From Acinetobacter gerneri DSM 14967 = CIP 107464 = MTCC 9824 (GTDB lineage: Bacteria > Pseudomonadota > Gammaproteobacteria > Pseudomonadales > Moraxellaceae), in assembly GCF_000368565.1 (NCBI RefSeq), contig NZ_KB849545.1, positions 1 through 48,518 on the forward strand: a DNA stretch of 48,518 nucleotides, read 5' to 3'. Positions within the stretch are counted from its first letter, which is position 1, and each line of letters starts with the position of its first letter. Under the pieces are notes generated by a model. The model did no database searches, had not been told where the DNA came from, and worked only from the letters and a program-made list of their open reading frames with translations. The position numbers and the translations under genes were made by a program. Positions 1 through 11,156 of the stretch are shown here, piece by piece.

Positions 1-1848
<1,848 letters not shown>

Positions 1849-2239
1849 TACAACCCCAAACAGTCGTTTACATTCTACAAGTGAATGTCAACGTGCAAAC
1901 TTAATTGCTACAGCTTGTTGTCCTGTGAACTTAATCACCGTACAGCTTCAATTTAATTCATATACCAAAACGCTTGATTCAGTTAATTTGCTAGTTCTCA
2001 ATTTCACCAAACAGTAACAATTGATTGCTACCTTCTAGTAAAATCAAGTTTGAACAATTTATTTCAGACTCAAATTTGCCAATCTGTTAATGATTTCTCT
2101 TGCCTTCGTCAGGTCAAGAAACTGTGATAAATCACAGAAGTTAACAAGATGCGTATAATACGCCAATCTCTCATTAATTTCTATAATCTATATACTTAAT
2201 CGCTTGTTTTTTAACATATTCGTCAATGTTGCAAATATG
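1849..2239 (-). other. 16S-23S spacer, tRNA-to-23S part
   Basis: About 390 bases of AT-rich internal transcribed spacer between tRNA-Ala and 23S. I see no gene. It holds short inverted repeats on the transcribed strand, for example CTGTGATTTATCACAG near 2121-2136 and GCGTATTATACGC near 2151-2163. These probably fold in the precursor RNA, but I cannot assign a specific role. Confidence 0.7.
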
Positions 2240-2315
2240 TGGTGGAGACTAGGAGAGTCGAACTCCTGACCTCCTGCGTGCAAAGCAGGCGCTCTACCAA
2301 CTAAGCTAAGTCCCC
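2240..2315 (-). tRNA. tRNA-Ala (TGC anticodon)
   Basis: A 76-base cloverleaf on the minus strand starting GGGGACTTAGCTTAG and ending with an encoded CCA. The anticodon loop in CTGCTTTGCACGCAG gives TGC. It sits in the 16S-23S spacer, the usual place for tRNA-Ala, and is released from the rRNA precursor by processing. Confidence 0.97.
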
Positions 2316-2370
2316 AGCTTAAGATCTCGATATATCTTCTTCTCTGTCGCTTTTTCCAGCTTCGTAGACT

Positions 2371-2447
<77 letters not shown>

Positions 2448-2460
2448 TCAGATACATCAA

Positions 2461-2491
2461 TGAAGAACAACTTGTTGTGGATTCTTGCCAG
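2461..2491 (-). other. 16S precursor processing stem, 3' arm
   Basis: The plus-strand sequence starting TGAAGAACAACTTG at 2461 is nearly identical to the minus-strand sequence read from 4202 downward (TGAAGAACAACTTGTGTGG). The regions flanking 16S in the transcript are therefore complementary over about 30 bases and form the long stem that RNase III cleaves in bacterial rRNA precursors. The complementarity is seen directly; the RNase III role is inferred from the family. Confidence 0.8.
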
Positions 2492-2507
2492 CCAATCATC
2501 TTTTCGT

Positions 2508-4047
<1,540 letters not shown>

Positions 4048-4172
4048 AAATCATTCGAACTTTATAAGTAAAGCTCTTAAACTTGGCTCATCAATTTTCT
4101 GACAAATATTTCTCAAATAAACTTCGAGTAATTTCTACCAATCAATCAATGATAATTTTTTTCGATGATCAA

Positions 4173-4202
4173 CCAGCAAAAATCCACACAAGTTGTTCTT
4201 CA
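4173..4202 (-). other. 16S precursor processing stem, 5' arm
   Basis: This leader segment, about 125 bases upstream of the mature 16S 5' end, pairs with 2461-2491 downstream of 16S. The two arms differ by only a few bases and one inserted T. It is the 5' half of the 16S processing stalk. Confidence 0.8.
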
Positions 4203-4254
4203 TAATCTCTTAATGATCTTCTCGATGATTCGTCATCATCAAGCTAGGTCGGCT

Positions 4255-4282
4255 ATATTACTCTCTTATTCCAGAAAGTCAA
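4255..4282 (-). promoter_or_regulatory. rRNA operon promoter P2 (proximal)
   Basis: The minus strand shows TTGACT (4277-4282), a 16-base spacer, then TAATAT (4255-4260), followed by the GC-rich discriminator AGCCGACC. This close match to the sigma-70 consensus lies about 210 bases upstream of 16S. A GC-rich discriminator is typical of growth-rate-controlled rRNA promoters. The start point is inferred to be near 4248. Confidence 0.75.
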
Positions 4283-4383
4283 CTAGTAATTTCAAATTAT
4301 TTTAAACATCTTAAACTCAATCAATCTATTCAACTAACTGATTTCTAAGAAGTTTTAATCTTCATCACCGCCGATGGATGTGC

Positions 4384-4411
4384 ATTCTACAGCATTCCTA
4401 ACCTAATACAA
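4384..4411 (-). promoter_or_regulatory. rRNA operon promoter P1 (distal)
   Basis: The minus strand shows TTGTAT (4406-4411), a 16-base spacer, then TAGAAT (4384-4389), followed by GCACATCC. The -10 and downstream bases TAGAATGCACA are the same as in the tRNA-cluster promoter at 7409-7437, which supports the call. Together with the proximal promoter it gives tandem promoters about 130 bases apart. Confidence 0.6.
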
Positions 4412-4557
4412 CCCCTTTTTTTAATTTATTTATTCAGGTGTGTATTTTTTAGGCTTTTCGACTCAAATAAATATCTTTTATTCGTAAAATGTTCTTTTTT
4501 TACTCATTTTTTTTAATTATCATCTAACATACGTTTTTCTTTTTACATTTTCTTGCA

Positions 4558-5067
4558 ATGGTTCACATTTTTTTTAAAAAATTGTACCGCTTTTTATGGG
4601 TACTACCATTGGTATACTCATCGAATTTATTCGCCTATACCTCTCATAATATTTATACAACTACACTTTCTATTTTAAGTTATGTGAAGTGGAATACCAC
4701 AACCCCTAATTTATGTGTTGTTGATAATGCTGCTGTAGCCAATCAATTTCAACAGGTTAGCAAGCAACTCAAATACCCTTATGTCATTAGTTCGATTAAA
4801 TTAGAAAGTTTTACTTCAAATAATTGTAGTGCTATTTTTTTTTCGCATACCCCAATTGCCACACAACAGCAGTTTCTTAATAGATATTCTATCCTTTCAT
4901 TTAGTATGAATAATAAAGACTGTGAACTTGGAAGTGCTTTTTGTCTTGTTAGCAAACTAAATGGCGATACATCATTTAAAATTAACTTAGATGCACTTAC
5001 GCGTGCCCGTGTGCATGTTGATCCGCGCGTTCTATTATTGGCTAAAAATGTAGAGAATGACGAATGA
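4558..5067 (+). CDS. yfiR: YfiR-like periplasmic repressor of a diguanylate cyclase
   Basis: A 169-residue protein with a hydrophobic N-terminal signal region (about residues 8-26), so probably periplasmic. Its four cysteines after the signal (C53, C90, C122, C129) are arranged as two pairs. The last two are seven residues apart, as in Pseudomonas aeruginosa YfiR, where two disulfides hold the fold. In that family YfiR binds and silences the inner-membrane cyclase YfiN until released by YfiB. The next two genes encode exactly those partners, and the stop codon overlaps the yfiN start (ATGA). No strong ribosome site is visible before the ATG. The family call rests on cysteine pattern and context; sequence similarity itself is weak. 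Confidence 0.8.
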   Translation: MVHIFFKKLYRFLWVLPLVYSSNLFAYTSHNIYTTTLSILSYVKWNTTTPNLCVVDNAAVANQFQQVSKQLKYPYVISSIKLESFTSNNCSAIFFSHTPIATQQQFLNRYSILSFSMNNKDCELGSAFCLVSKLNGDTSFKINLDALTRARVHVDPRVLLLAKNVENDE

Positions 5068-6278
5068 TCAAATTTTTTAAAACCAGCTCTCTACAGGCTT
5101 TATTTAGAAAGTCGCAAATTACTATTTTTATTATTACCTTTTTAATTTGTACTTTTACCTTTATCTCGATCTCTGTATTAACAGTCGAATCTTATGCTAA
5201 ACAAAATTTACAACTTATTGGGCGAACCATTGCTGAACGTATCCAACCCGCTTTAGTTTTCAAAGACCAAATTACGCTGTCACAAATATTAAATGAATAC
5301 ACTACACAGCATTCAATACGTAAAATTCAAGTTTTAGATCAACAAGGGCAACAAATTTCAAATAGTATTAAATCTGCTGAACCTTATTCAGGTTTACAAA
5401 ACATTTTCGATCATTTCTTTTTAAAAGAGCCAATTATTTTACCCGTTACCCATCATGATCAGTTGGTTGGAAAGTTAATCGTATATGGAAGTGCCAATGA
5501 AATTATGGCCTTTTTCTTTAAAATTTTTATTGGACTAGGCTTCGGCATGTTCTTTATGCTGGTTGCTTTGTGGTGGACAATTAATTCAACTTATCGCCAT
5601 ATCATGCAGTCCATCTACCCCATAATTAATATTGCAAAATTGGTCAGCGGACAAAAAGCATATAATCTGCGTTTCCCACAAAACAATATTAAAGAATTTC
5701 AAGATTTAAATAATGTGTTCAATTCACTTCTTGAAGAGATTCACACTTGGCATAATCATCTACAAACTGAAAATTCGGCACTCTCCTATCAAGTACATCA
5801 TGACCATTTAACAGGTCTACCTAATAGAAATTATTTCTACCAAGTCTTATGCAATTCATTTGAAGATTCACGTTCTCGAAATCTTACGGCATTAATCTTC
5901 ATCGATAATAATAATTTTAAGGCGATTAATGATAGATATGGTCATCTAGTCGGGGATGAAGTTCTCAAAGAAATGGCAAACCGCCTCAATAGTCGTACTC
6001 GAAAAGACGATTTTGTTGCACGCTTAGGTGGAGATGAATTTGCAATTATTCTCAATTCAATCACAAAAGTTGACCAACTCATCGCTTTCGCAGAAAATAT
6101 CATCAAATGTTGTGAAACTCCTTTGCAATATAACGACACATCAATTCAGTTTAGTTTTAGTTTAGGGATTGCACTTTCTACTCATGCTTCCTCCCCTGAA
6201 GATCTAATTTCTCAAGCTGATCAAACTATGTATAAAGCTAAATCCTTACAACATCATTGGTATATTTATCATTCATAA
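5064..6278 (+). CDS. yfiN: YfiN/TpbB-like membrane diguanylate cyclase
   Basis: A 404-residue cyclase that makes cyclic-di-GMP from two GTP. It has a transmembrane segment at about residues 17-40, a periplasmic domain to about 148, a second membrane segment at about 150-173, a HAMP-like linker to about 230, and a GGDEF domain from about 245. The active-site motif GGDEF is intact at 322-326. An RxxD product-inhibition site (RKDD, 313-316) lies five residues before it. Metal and substrate residues in the FKAIND and GH motifs are present, so it should be active. It overlaps yfiR by four bases and is followed 13 bases later by yfiB. In the known system its activity is held off by YfiR in the periplasm. 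Confidence 0.9.
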   Translation: MIKFFKTSSLQALFRKSQITIFIITFLICTFTFISISVLTVESYAKQNLQLIGRTIAERIQPALVFKDQITLSQILNEYTTQHSIRKIQVLDQQGQQISNSIKSAEPYSGLQNIFDHFFLKEPIILPVTHHDQLVGKLIVYGSANEIMAFFFKIFIGLGFGMFFMLVALWWTINSTYRHIMQSIYPIINIAKLVSGQKAYNLRFPQNNIKEFQDLNNVFNSLLEEIHTWHNHLQTENSALSYQVHHDHLTGLPNRNYFYQVLCNSFEDSRSRNLTALIFIDNNNFKAINDRYGHLVGDEVLKEMANRLNSRTRKDDFVARLGGDEFAIILNSITKVDQLIAFAENIIKCCETPLQYNDTSIQFSFSLGIALSTHASSPEDLISQADQTMYKAKSLQHHWYIYHS

Positions 6279-6291
6279 TTAGGGCTATTTC

Positions 6292-6768
6292 ATGTTGCAA
6301 CGAGCGTTAAAACTTTTTTTCATAGGATTTGTCTGTGCAGCATTAACAGCATGTATGTCTGAACCTTTCAATCACAAACAGGTTCGTTTATTAAAAAAAG
6401 AGGGCTTTGTATTGACGGAAGAAGGTTGGCGCTTAGGATTGCCAGAGCGTTTATTATTTGATTTCAACAAATCAGATATCAATCCTCAGCACGCATCAGA
6501 AATCGCGCGTTTAGCCGAGCAATTGCAAAAGTATCAATTAAATAAAGTTAAAATCGTGGGTTATACCGATAATATTGGTAATCCTGAATATAATCTCAAA
6601 CTTTCTGAAAAACGTGCCAACAGTGTTGCAACAGTCTTTCAAAACCATGGTTTTAATCGAATGAATATGCAAGTTATCGGCAAAGGTTCAGCACAACCCA
6701 TTAAACCAAACAACAGCGAAGAAAATCGTGCTGAAAATAGACGTGTGACCGTAATTATCGTACCTTAA
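6292..6768 (+). CDS. yfiB: YfiB-like OmpA-family outer membrane lipoprotein
   Basis: A 158-residue lipoprotein. The lipobox LTAC sits at residues 18-21, with C21 as the lipid-modified residue. The C-terminal half is an OmpA-like peptidoglycan-binding domain with the LLFDFNKSDI strand, the GYTDNIG loop and the closing ENRRV motif. In the YfiBNR pathway YfiB senses the envelope, sequesters YfiR and so frees YfiN. An AGGG ribosome site lies seven bases before the ATG. It is the last gene of the three-gene unit and is followed by a terminator hairpin. A general peptidoglycan-associated lipoprotein role is the alternative, but the neighbours favour YfiB. Confidence 0.87.
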   Translation: MLQRALKLFFIGFVCAALTACMSEPFNHKQVRLLKKEGFVLTEEGWRLGLPERLLFDFNKSDINPQHASEIARLAEQLQKYQLNKVKIVGYTDNIGNPEYNLKLSEKRANSVATVFQNHGFNRMNMQVIGKGSAQPIKPNNSEENRAENRRVTVIIVP

Positions 6769-6829
6769 TAAAATATACAGATAAATTTAAATATCATCCG
6801 CGTTCTAAAAATGAACTACAGAAATACCC

Positions 6830-6854
6830 AAGGCTTCTATATGAAGCCTTTTTA
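6830..6854 (+). terminator. Terminator of yfiR-yfiN-yfiB
   Basis: Hairpin AAGGCTTC-TATAT-GAAGCCTT followed by a T run on the plus strand, 60 bases after the yfiB stop. Confidence 0.8.
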
Positions 6855-6918
6855 TTGAACTTAATTGATTAAGGTCTATTTTATTCTACTTCTAATCAGC
6901 CTTATTAAAATTCAGACA

Positions 6919-6942
6919 TAAAAAAACCGCATTTAAGCGGAT
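6919..6942 (-). terminator. Terminator of the tRNA cluster
   Basis: On the minus strand CCGC-TTAAAT-GCGG is followed by seven T. It lies about 30 bases past the 3' end of the last tRNA in the cluster. Confidence 0.75.
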
Positions 6943-6971
6943 TTAATATTTTTTAAGTATTTAACTTAAAA

Positions 6972-7048
6972 TGGTCGGAGCAGTAGGATTCGAACCTACG
7001 ACCCCCTGGTCCCAAACCAGGTGCACTACCAGGCTGTGCTATGCTCCG
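6972..7048 (-). tRNA. tRNA-Pro (TGG anticodon), distal copy
   Basis: A 77-base cloverleaf starting CGGAGCATAGCACAGC and ending CTCCGACCA. The anticodon loop TTTGGGA gives TGG. It is identical to the copy at 7289-7365 as far as I can read, and is the last gene of a four-tRNA transcript. Confidence 0.97.
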
Positions 7049-7051
7049 AAT

Positions 7052-7127
7052 TGGGGTGAATGATGGGGCTCGAACCCACGACAACCGGAATCACAATCCG
7101 GGGCTCTACCAACTGAGCTACATCCAC
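7052..7127 (-). tRNA. tRNA-His (GTG anticodon)
   Basis: A 76-base cloverleaf starting GTGGATGTAGCTCAG and ending TTCACCCCA. The anticodon loop ATTGTGATT gives GTG. The base before the 5' end is G on the transcribed strand, matching the extra G-1 that histidine tRNAs keep after processing. Only three bases separate it from the next tRNA-Pro. Confidence 0.96.
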
Positions 7128-7166
7128 CGTTACAACATTTAGGTTCTAAAAAATCAAGCTACCAAA

Positions 7167-7243
7167 TGGCGCGCCTGACAGGATTCGAACCTGTGACCAT
7201 CCGCTTAGAAGGCGGATGCTCTATCCAACTGAGCTACAGGCGC
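7167..7243 (-). tRNA. tRNA-Arg (TCT anticodon)
   Basis: A 77-base cloverleaf starting GCGCCTGTAGCTCAG and ending CAGGCGCGCCA. The anticodon loop CTTCTAA gives TCT, which reads AGA/AGG. It is second in the Pro-Arg-His-Pro transcript. Confidence 0.97.
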
Positions 7244-7288
7244 ATGTCAATGATAGTTAAATCATTCAATACCTTTGCCTTGAAGAAT

Positions 7289-7365
7289 TGGTCGGAGCAG
7301 TAGGATTCGAACCTACGACCCCCTGGTCCCAAACCAGGTGCACTACCAGGCTGTGCTATGCTCCG
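7289..7365 (-). tRNA. tRNA-Pro (TGG anticodon), proximal copy
   Basis: First gene of the tRNA transcript, with the same sequence as 6972-7048. It lies about 45 bases downstream of the promoter -10. Both proline copies encode the CCA end. Confidence 0.97.
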
Positions 7366-7408
7366 TTCATCTCAGCTTTTGTATCACACATCGTGCGGTA
7401 CGGTGTGC

Positions 7409-7437
7409 ATTCTAGGCGTGACGCCCTCGAACGTCAA
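7409..7437 (-). promoter_or_regulatory. tRNA cluster promoter
   Basis: On the minus strand TTGACG (7432-7437), a 17-base spacer and TAGAAT (7409-7414), followed by GCACACCG. This is a strong sigma-70 match directly upstream of the first tRNA, with the same -10 and downstream bases as rRNA promoter P1. Confidence 0.8.
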
Positions 7438-7503
7438 CACCTATATTTAAAAAAAATGAAAAAAACACGTCAAATGTTTATTTATCAAGCATTTTGACCA
7501 ATT

Positions 7504-8571
7504 TTAACGCTTTAAATTTGCAGTAAAGTTCAACATTCGATCAAGTGGCAATTTTGCACGTTCTGCAAGTGCTGGATCTACGAATATTTCTTGATCACGT
7601 TTTTTCATAACATCCAAAATCGCATCCAATTCATTCATTGCCATCCACGGACAATGTGCGCAAGAGCGACATGATGCCCCCTCTCCTGCTGTTGGAGCTT
7701 CGATCAGTGTTTTATGTGGCACCATTTGCTGCATTTTATAGAAAATGCCACGATCAGTTGCGACGATCAATGTTTCATTTGGCAAGGTCTGTGCCGCTTT
7801 GATGAGCTGTGAGGTACTCCCCACCGCATCAGCGATATCGACAACCGATTCTGGTGACTCTGGATGTACCAATACCGCTGCATCTGGATAGAGTGCTTTC
7901 ATTTGAGCAATCCCACGTGAGCGAAATTCCTCATGTACGATACAAGCACCATCCCAAAGCAACATATCTGCACCAGTTTTCTTTTGAATATATCGCCCTA
8001 AATGCTGATCAGGTGCCCAAATAATTTTTTCACCCAAACTATCTAAGTGTTCAATGATTTCAACCGCACAGCTCGATGTCACAACCCAATCGGCACGTGC
8101 TTTCACTGCTGCTGAGGTATTTGCATAGACCACAACGGTATGATCAGGATGTTGATCACAGAACGCTGTAAACTCATCTACAGGGCAACCGAGGTCTAAT
8201 GAACAGGTCGCTTCCAATGTTGGCATCAAAACAGTTTTTTCAGGTGATAAAATTTTGGATGTTTCACCCATAAATTTCACCCCAGCAACAACCAAAGTCG
8301 TTGCAGGATGATCCCGTCCAAAACGTGCCATTTCTAATGAATCAGAAACACAACCACCTGTTGCCTCAGCGAGTTCCTGAATTTCTGGATCACAATAATA
8401 ATGCGCTACCAGTACCGCATTATTTTTTTGTAATTCAGCTTTGATTTGCTCAAATTTTTCCTTTTTAACCTCAGGACTTAACGTGTTGTCCTTTGGCTCC
8501 CCCAAACGATCTAAATGCGCTTGCACAATGGATTTGGCTTCATTGGCAATTAAATTGGTCGCATCTTTCAT
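7504..8571 (-). CDS. nadA: Quinolinate synthase A
   Basis: NadA condenses iminoaspartate with dihydroxyacetone phosphate to quinolinate, an early step of NAD synthesis in the cytoplasm. It needs an oxygen-sensitive 4Fe-4S cluster. The 355-residue length fits the family. The likely cluster ligands are C123 (in TCSLDLGC), C210 (in [11 protein letters not shown]) and C307 (in [13 protein letters not shown]), matching the three conserved positions in E. coli NadA. The substrate-site motif [10 protein letters not shown] is near residue 56. It is transcribed alone. A perfect inverted repeat about 50 bases upstream of the start is a possible control site. Confidence 0.96.
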   Translation of the reverse strand: MKDATNLIANEAKSIVQAHLDRLGEPKDNTLSPEVKKEKFEQIKAELQKNNAVLVAHYYCDPEIQELAEATGGCVSDSLEMARFGRDHPATTLVVAGVKFMGETSKILSPEKTVLMPTLEATCSLDLGCPVDEFTAFCDQHPDHTVVVYANTSAAVKARADWVVTSSCAVEIIEHLDSLGEKIIWAPDQHLGRYIQKKTGADMLLWDGACIVHEEFRSRGIAQMKALYPDAAVLVHPESPESVVDIADAVGSTSQLIKAAQTLPNETLIVATDRGIFYKMQQMVPHKTLIEAPTAGEGASCRSCAHCPWMAMNELDAILDVMKKRDQEIFVDPALAERAKLPLDRMLNFTANLKR

Positions 8572-8623
8572 ACAAGGTCTTCTCTATCCTTATCGCTGGC
8601 ATATTGCTAGCATTAAACGCATA

Positions 8624-8645
8624 TAGATTTACTGCTGTAAATCTA
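8624..8645. promoter_or_regulatory. Perfect inverted repeat upstream of nadA (candidate operator)
   Basis: TAGATTTAC-TGCT-GTAAATCTA forms nine-base perfect arms around four bases. It is 53 bases upstream of nadA and overlaps a possible minus-strand -35 (TTTACA). The symmetry is seen directly; control of NAD synthesis by a repressor here is inference. Confidence 0.5.
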
Positions 8646-8663
8646 CCTTCAAAATGTCGCCAT

Positions 8664-8690
8664 TATAAAAAAACCTCACAACGGAGGTTT
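8664..8690 (-). terminator. Terminator of argJ
   Basis: Minus strand AAACCTCC...GAGGTTT hairpin (8671-8690) followed by seven T, 18 bases past the argJ stop. Confidence 0.8.
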
Positions 8691-8707
8691 CTTTATTGAA
8701 AATTGTA

Positions 8708-9928
8708 TTATGAACGATAGTCAGCATTGATCTTGACATAGTCATAGGACAGATCACAGGTATATACCGTGTCTTTGGCTTGTCCTCGTCCCAGATCAAC
8801 ACGAATGGTCATTTCCGCTTGTGACATCACTCGTGCTCCAGCTTCTTCTGTATAGTCTTCTGCTGCACCGCCATTTTTACAGATTTGTACATCATCTAAC
8901 CAAACCTGAACTTTTTCAACATCTAAATTGTCAAGCCCTGCATAACCGATGGCACAAAGAATACGGCCCCAGTTTGGATCAGATGCAAAAATTGCAGTTT
9001 TAACCAGTGGAGAATGTGCAATGCTATACGCAATATCACAGCATTCTTGAGTATTTGCACCACCCTCAACAGCTACAGTAATAAATTTGGTTGCACCCTC
9101 ACCATCACGCACGATCAGTTGAGCTAAGCGTTTCATGACGCGAGAAAGTATTTCCAAAACTGCGCTATAGCGAGCATCACCCACTTCGCTGATTTCATCG
9201 CCACCTGCTGCGCCTGTTGCAGCAAAGATACATGAATCATTGGTAGAGGTATCACCATCAATCGTAATACGGTTAAATGACTGTTCGACTGAAGTTTTCA
9301 ACATCAACTGAACTAATTCACGTGAAATAGGTGCATCAGTTGTAACAAAGCTTAGCATCGTCGCCATATTTGGACGAATCATGCCTGCACCCTTAGAAAT
9401 ACCTGTCATGGTATAAGTCACACCATCTAGCTCAAATTGCTCTGATGCGCCTTTAGGTGTGGTATCCGTGGTCATAATCCCAGTTGCTGCATCTACCCAA
9501 GCATTTTCATTCAATGAATCAAGCGCAGGCTGAATTCCACTTAATACACGTTCCATTGGCAATTGCTCACCAATTACACCTGTAGAAAATGGCAATACTT
9601 CGAATTCTTGCACACCTGCAAGCTCTGCCAGTTTCACGCAAGTTTGCTGTGCATTTTCTAGCCCTAACTTGCCTGTACCTGCATTGGCATTGCCTGTATT
9701 AATCACTAAAAAGCGAGGATTCGCCTGAGCCAAATGCGTTTTTGATACACGTACTGGTGCTGCACAAAAGGCATTTTGCGTAAATACGCCCGCAACATTT
9801 GTGCCTTGAGCAAATTCAAAAACAACTAAATCTCGTCGGTTAGGATAACGTACATACGCCTCTGCTGAGCCAATTTTTACACCTTGTACCACATGCATTT
9901 GTGGCATTGTCACGTCACCAACAGCCAT
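8708..9928 (-). CDS. argJ: Bifunctional glutamate N-acetyltransferase / ornithine acetyltransferase
   Basis: ArgJ moves the acetyl group from N-acetylornithine to glutamate, giving the cyclic route of arginine synthesis; bifunctional forms can also use acetyl-CoA. It has 406 residues from the chosen start. The self-cleavage site is present as [14 protein letters not shown], where the bond before the threonine of MAT-ML is cut to give two subunits and expose the nucleophile. I chose the internal ATG at 9928 over one 69 bases upstream because the extra N-terminus is not family-like and the protein then begins [10 protein letters not shown]. Mono- or bifunctionality cannot be decided from sequence. 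Confidence 0.95.
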   Translation of the reverse strand: MAVGDVTMPQMHVVQGVKIGSAEAYVRYPNRRDLVVFEFAQGTNVAGVFTQNAFCAAPVRVSKTHLAQANPRFLVINTGNANAGTGKLGLENAQQTCVKLAELAGVQEFEVLPFSTGVIGEQLPMERVLSGIQPALDSLNENAWVDAATGIMTTDTTPKGASEQFELDGVTYTMTGISKGAGMIRPNMATMLSFVTTDAPISRELVQLMLKTSVEQSFNRITIDGDTSTNDSCIFAATGAAGGDEISEVGDARYSAVLEILSRVMKRLAQLIVRDGEGATKFITVAVEGGANTQECCDIAYSIAHSPLVKTAIFASDPNWGRILCAIGYAGLDNLDVEKVQVWLDDVQICKNGGAAEDYTEEAGARVMSQAEMTIRVDLGRGQAKDTVYTCDLSYDYVKINADYRS

Positions 9929-10051
9929 TTGAATCGTCCAATCGCTAGCAAATAAAAAATACAGCTTATTAGAAAATTTAAAAAAAATCGAGGGCAATGC
10001 TGTGCTAATTTGATCTTCTTTATTTTTAGGTCATTTTTTTTAGAAAATAAA

Positions 10052-10078
10052 TCTTAGATTAGCATTTGAAGCGCAACA
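10052..10078 (+). repeat. Left terminal inverted repeat of the IS30-family element
   Basis: A 27-base terminal repeat. The outer nine bases TCTTAGATT are identical to the outer bases of the right end, as are the inner GAAG and GCAACA; the middle seven bases differ. Confidence 0.8.
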
Positions 10079-10993
10079 CCATGTTCTTGGAATAATACCT
10101 GACTCGGACTTTTAAATCCGAGTCTTTTTCTTGGACGATGATTCAACCGCTGAGTAATCTCAGCAATATATTCATCCGAATATTCATTTAGATCACTGCC
10201 TTTTCTAATATATTGCCGTATCAAACCATTAGTATTTTCATTACTTCCTCTCTGCCAAGCGCTGTAAGGGTCAGCAAAGTAGAATTCAATTCCCAGCTCA
10301 TCAGCGATTTGTTCATGTAAACTAAACTCTTTACCATTATCGGCGGTAATCGTTTGTAGTTGCGCTTTGATCGGATGCAACAAGTCAACAGTTGTTTTAC
10401 AAACATCCTGACTCTTACGAGTATTGCACTTTTTTAACCATAGATAGCCTGTTTTTCTGTCCACAATTGAGACCAAAGACTGCTGATGATTCTATCTATT
10501 TCTAAATCTCCAAAACGTAATCGTTGCTCAATGATCTTCGGTCTGTCATGAATACTTTTCCGATTATTCAACTTTCCTCGGGTTTCTAATGATCCATACT
10601 TTTTCTTACGCTGATTTCTGAAACGCAAATGCAGATAGAGATGTCCATTTTTCATTTTATTTCGTTGGATATGATATAGCGGTAAATGGAATGCATGCTA
10701 ATAGCAACATGTGAGGCAATCTGTTCAGGACTCCATTGTAAAGCGAGATAATTTTCAATCTGCTTCCATAAACTGGAATCTATCGTTTTATGATTCGAAG
10801 CATGGCGTTTTTTAGCGAGTTTATGTGCATGTTTGGCAAAGTAGCCATTTCTGTTTCGATTACGTTTGATCTCTCTACAAATCGTAGATGGAGCACGAGC
10901 TAATCTAAAAGCAATATGACGTACGGAAAAACCTTCACGTAATAGGGTATAAATCTGATATCTTTCTTCTTGAGTGAGATGAGAATAGTTCAT
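10054..10993 (-). pseudogene. IS30-family transposase, split by frame changes
   Basis: Three reading frames together make an IS30-type DDE transposase. 10652-10993 holds the N-terminal helix-turn-helix (LTQEERYQIYTLLREG, then APSTICREIKRN). 10434-10655 holds the first catalytic aspartate region (FGDLEIDRII). 10054-10476 holds the rest (TADNGKEF, then NENTNGLIRQY). Pieces one and two meet at an ATGA on an A run, so a -1 slip could join them. Between pieces two and three the conserved stretch after EID is shortened by about 13 bases, which looks like a true deletion. The enzyme is therefore probably dead, although the three acidic positions are still encoded. Confidence 0.85.
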
Positions 10994-11065
10994 TGTGCAA
11001 CTTTGACTTTGGTCGGTCTGAAAGCAAAATGCTATCTCATCTTGCTTCCTACCTAAATTAAGCTC

Positions 11066-11092
11066 TGTTGCACTTCTCCTGAGAATCTAAGA
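11066..11092 (-). repeat. Right terminal inverted repeat of the IS30-family element
   Basis: Mirror image of 10052-10078 with identical outer nine bases (AATCTAAGA on the plus strand). Read outward it begins TGTTGCACTTC. Confidence 0.8.
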
Positions 11093-11120
11093 ATAAAAAA
11101 AGCCAGTATGAATACTGACT
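11093..11120 (-). terminator. Terminator of the small exported-protein gene
   Basis: Minus strand AGTCAGTAT-TC-ATACTGGCT hairpin followed by seven T. The insertion sequence abuts this T run. Confidence 0.7.
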
Positions 11121-11156
11121 TTTTAAAATCTGCTTGCAAAAGCTTATCAGATAAAC

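Larger units (their letters stand above)
10052..11092 (-). mobile_element. IS30-family insertion sequence, decayed (about 1041 bp)
   Basis: The element is bounded by imperfect 27-base inverted repeats at 10052-10078 and 11066-11092 and flanked on both sides by ATAAA (10047-10051 and 11093-11097). That could be the target duplication, although 5 bases is longer than the 2-3 usual for IS30 and the site is AT-rich. It carries one transposase gene broken over three frames. It lies between argJ and a small exported-protein gene, right against the T run of that gene's terminator, so it disrupts no visible coding sequence. Confidence 0.85.

Noticed and set aside
7288..7497. A 69-codon plus-strand ORF with GFEPTTPWSQT
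   Set aside because: It is the antisense of tRNA-Pro, a well-known spurious translation, and runs over the tRNA promoter.
8821..9003. Antisense ORFs within argJ, secA, nuo, nrd and bfm genes
   Set aside because: They are frame shadows of well-supported genes, with no ribosome sites or domains.
9929..9997. Upstream 23-residue extension of ArgJ
   Set aside because: The hydrophobic extra residues are unlike the family and ArgJ is cytoplasmic; the internal ATG gives the usual length.
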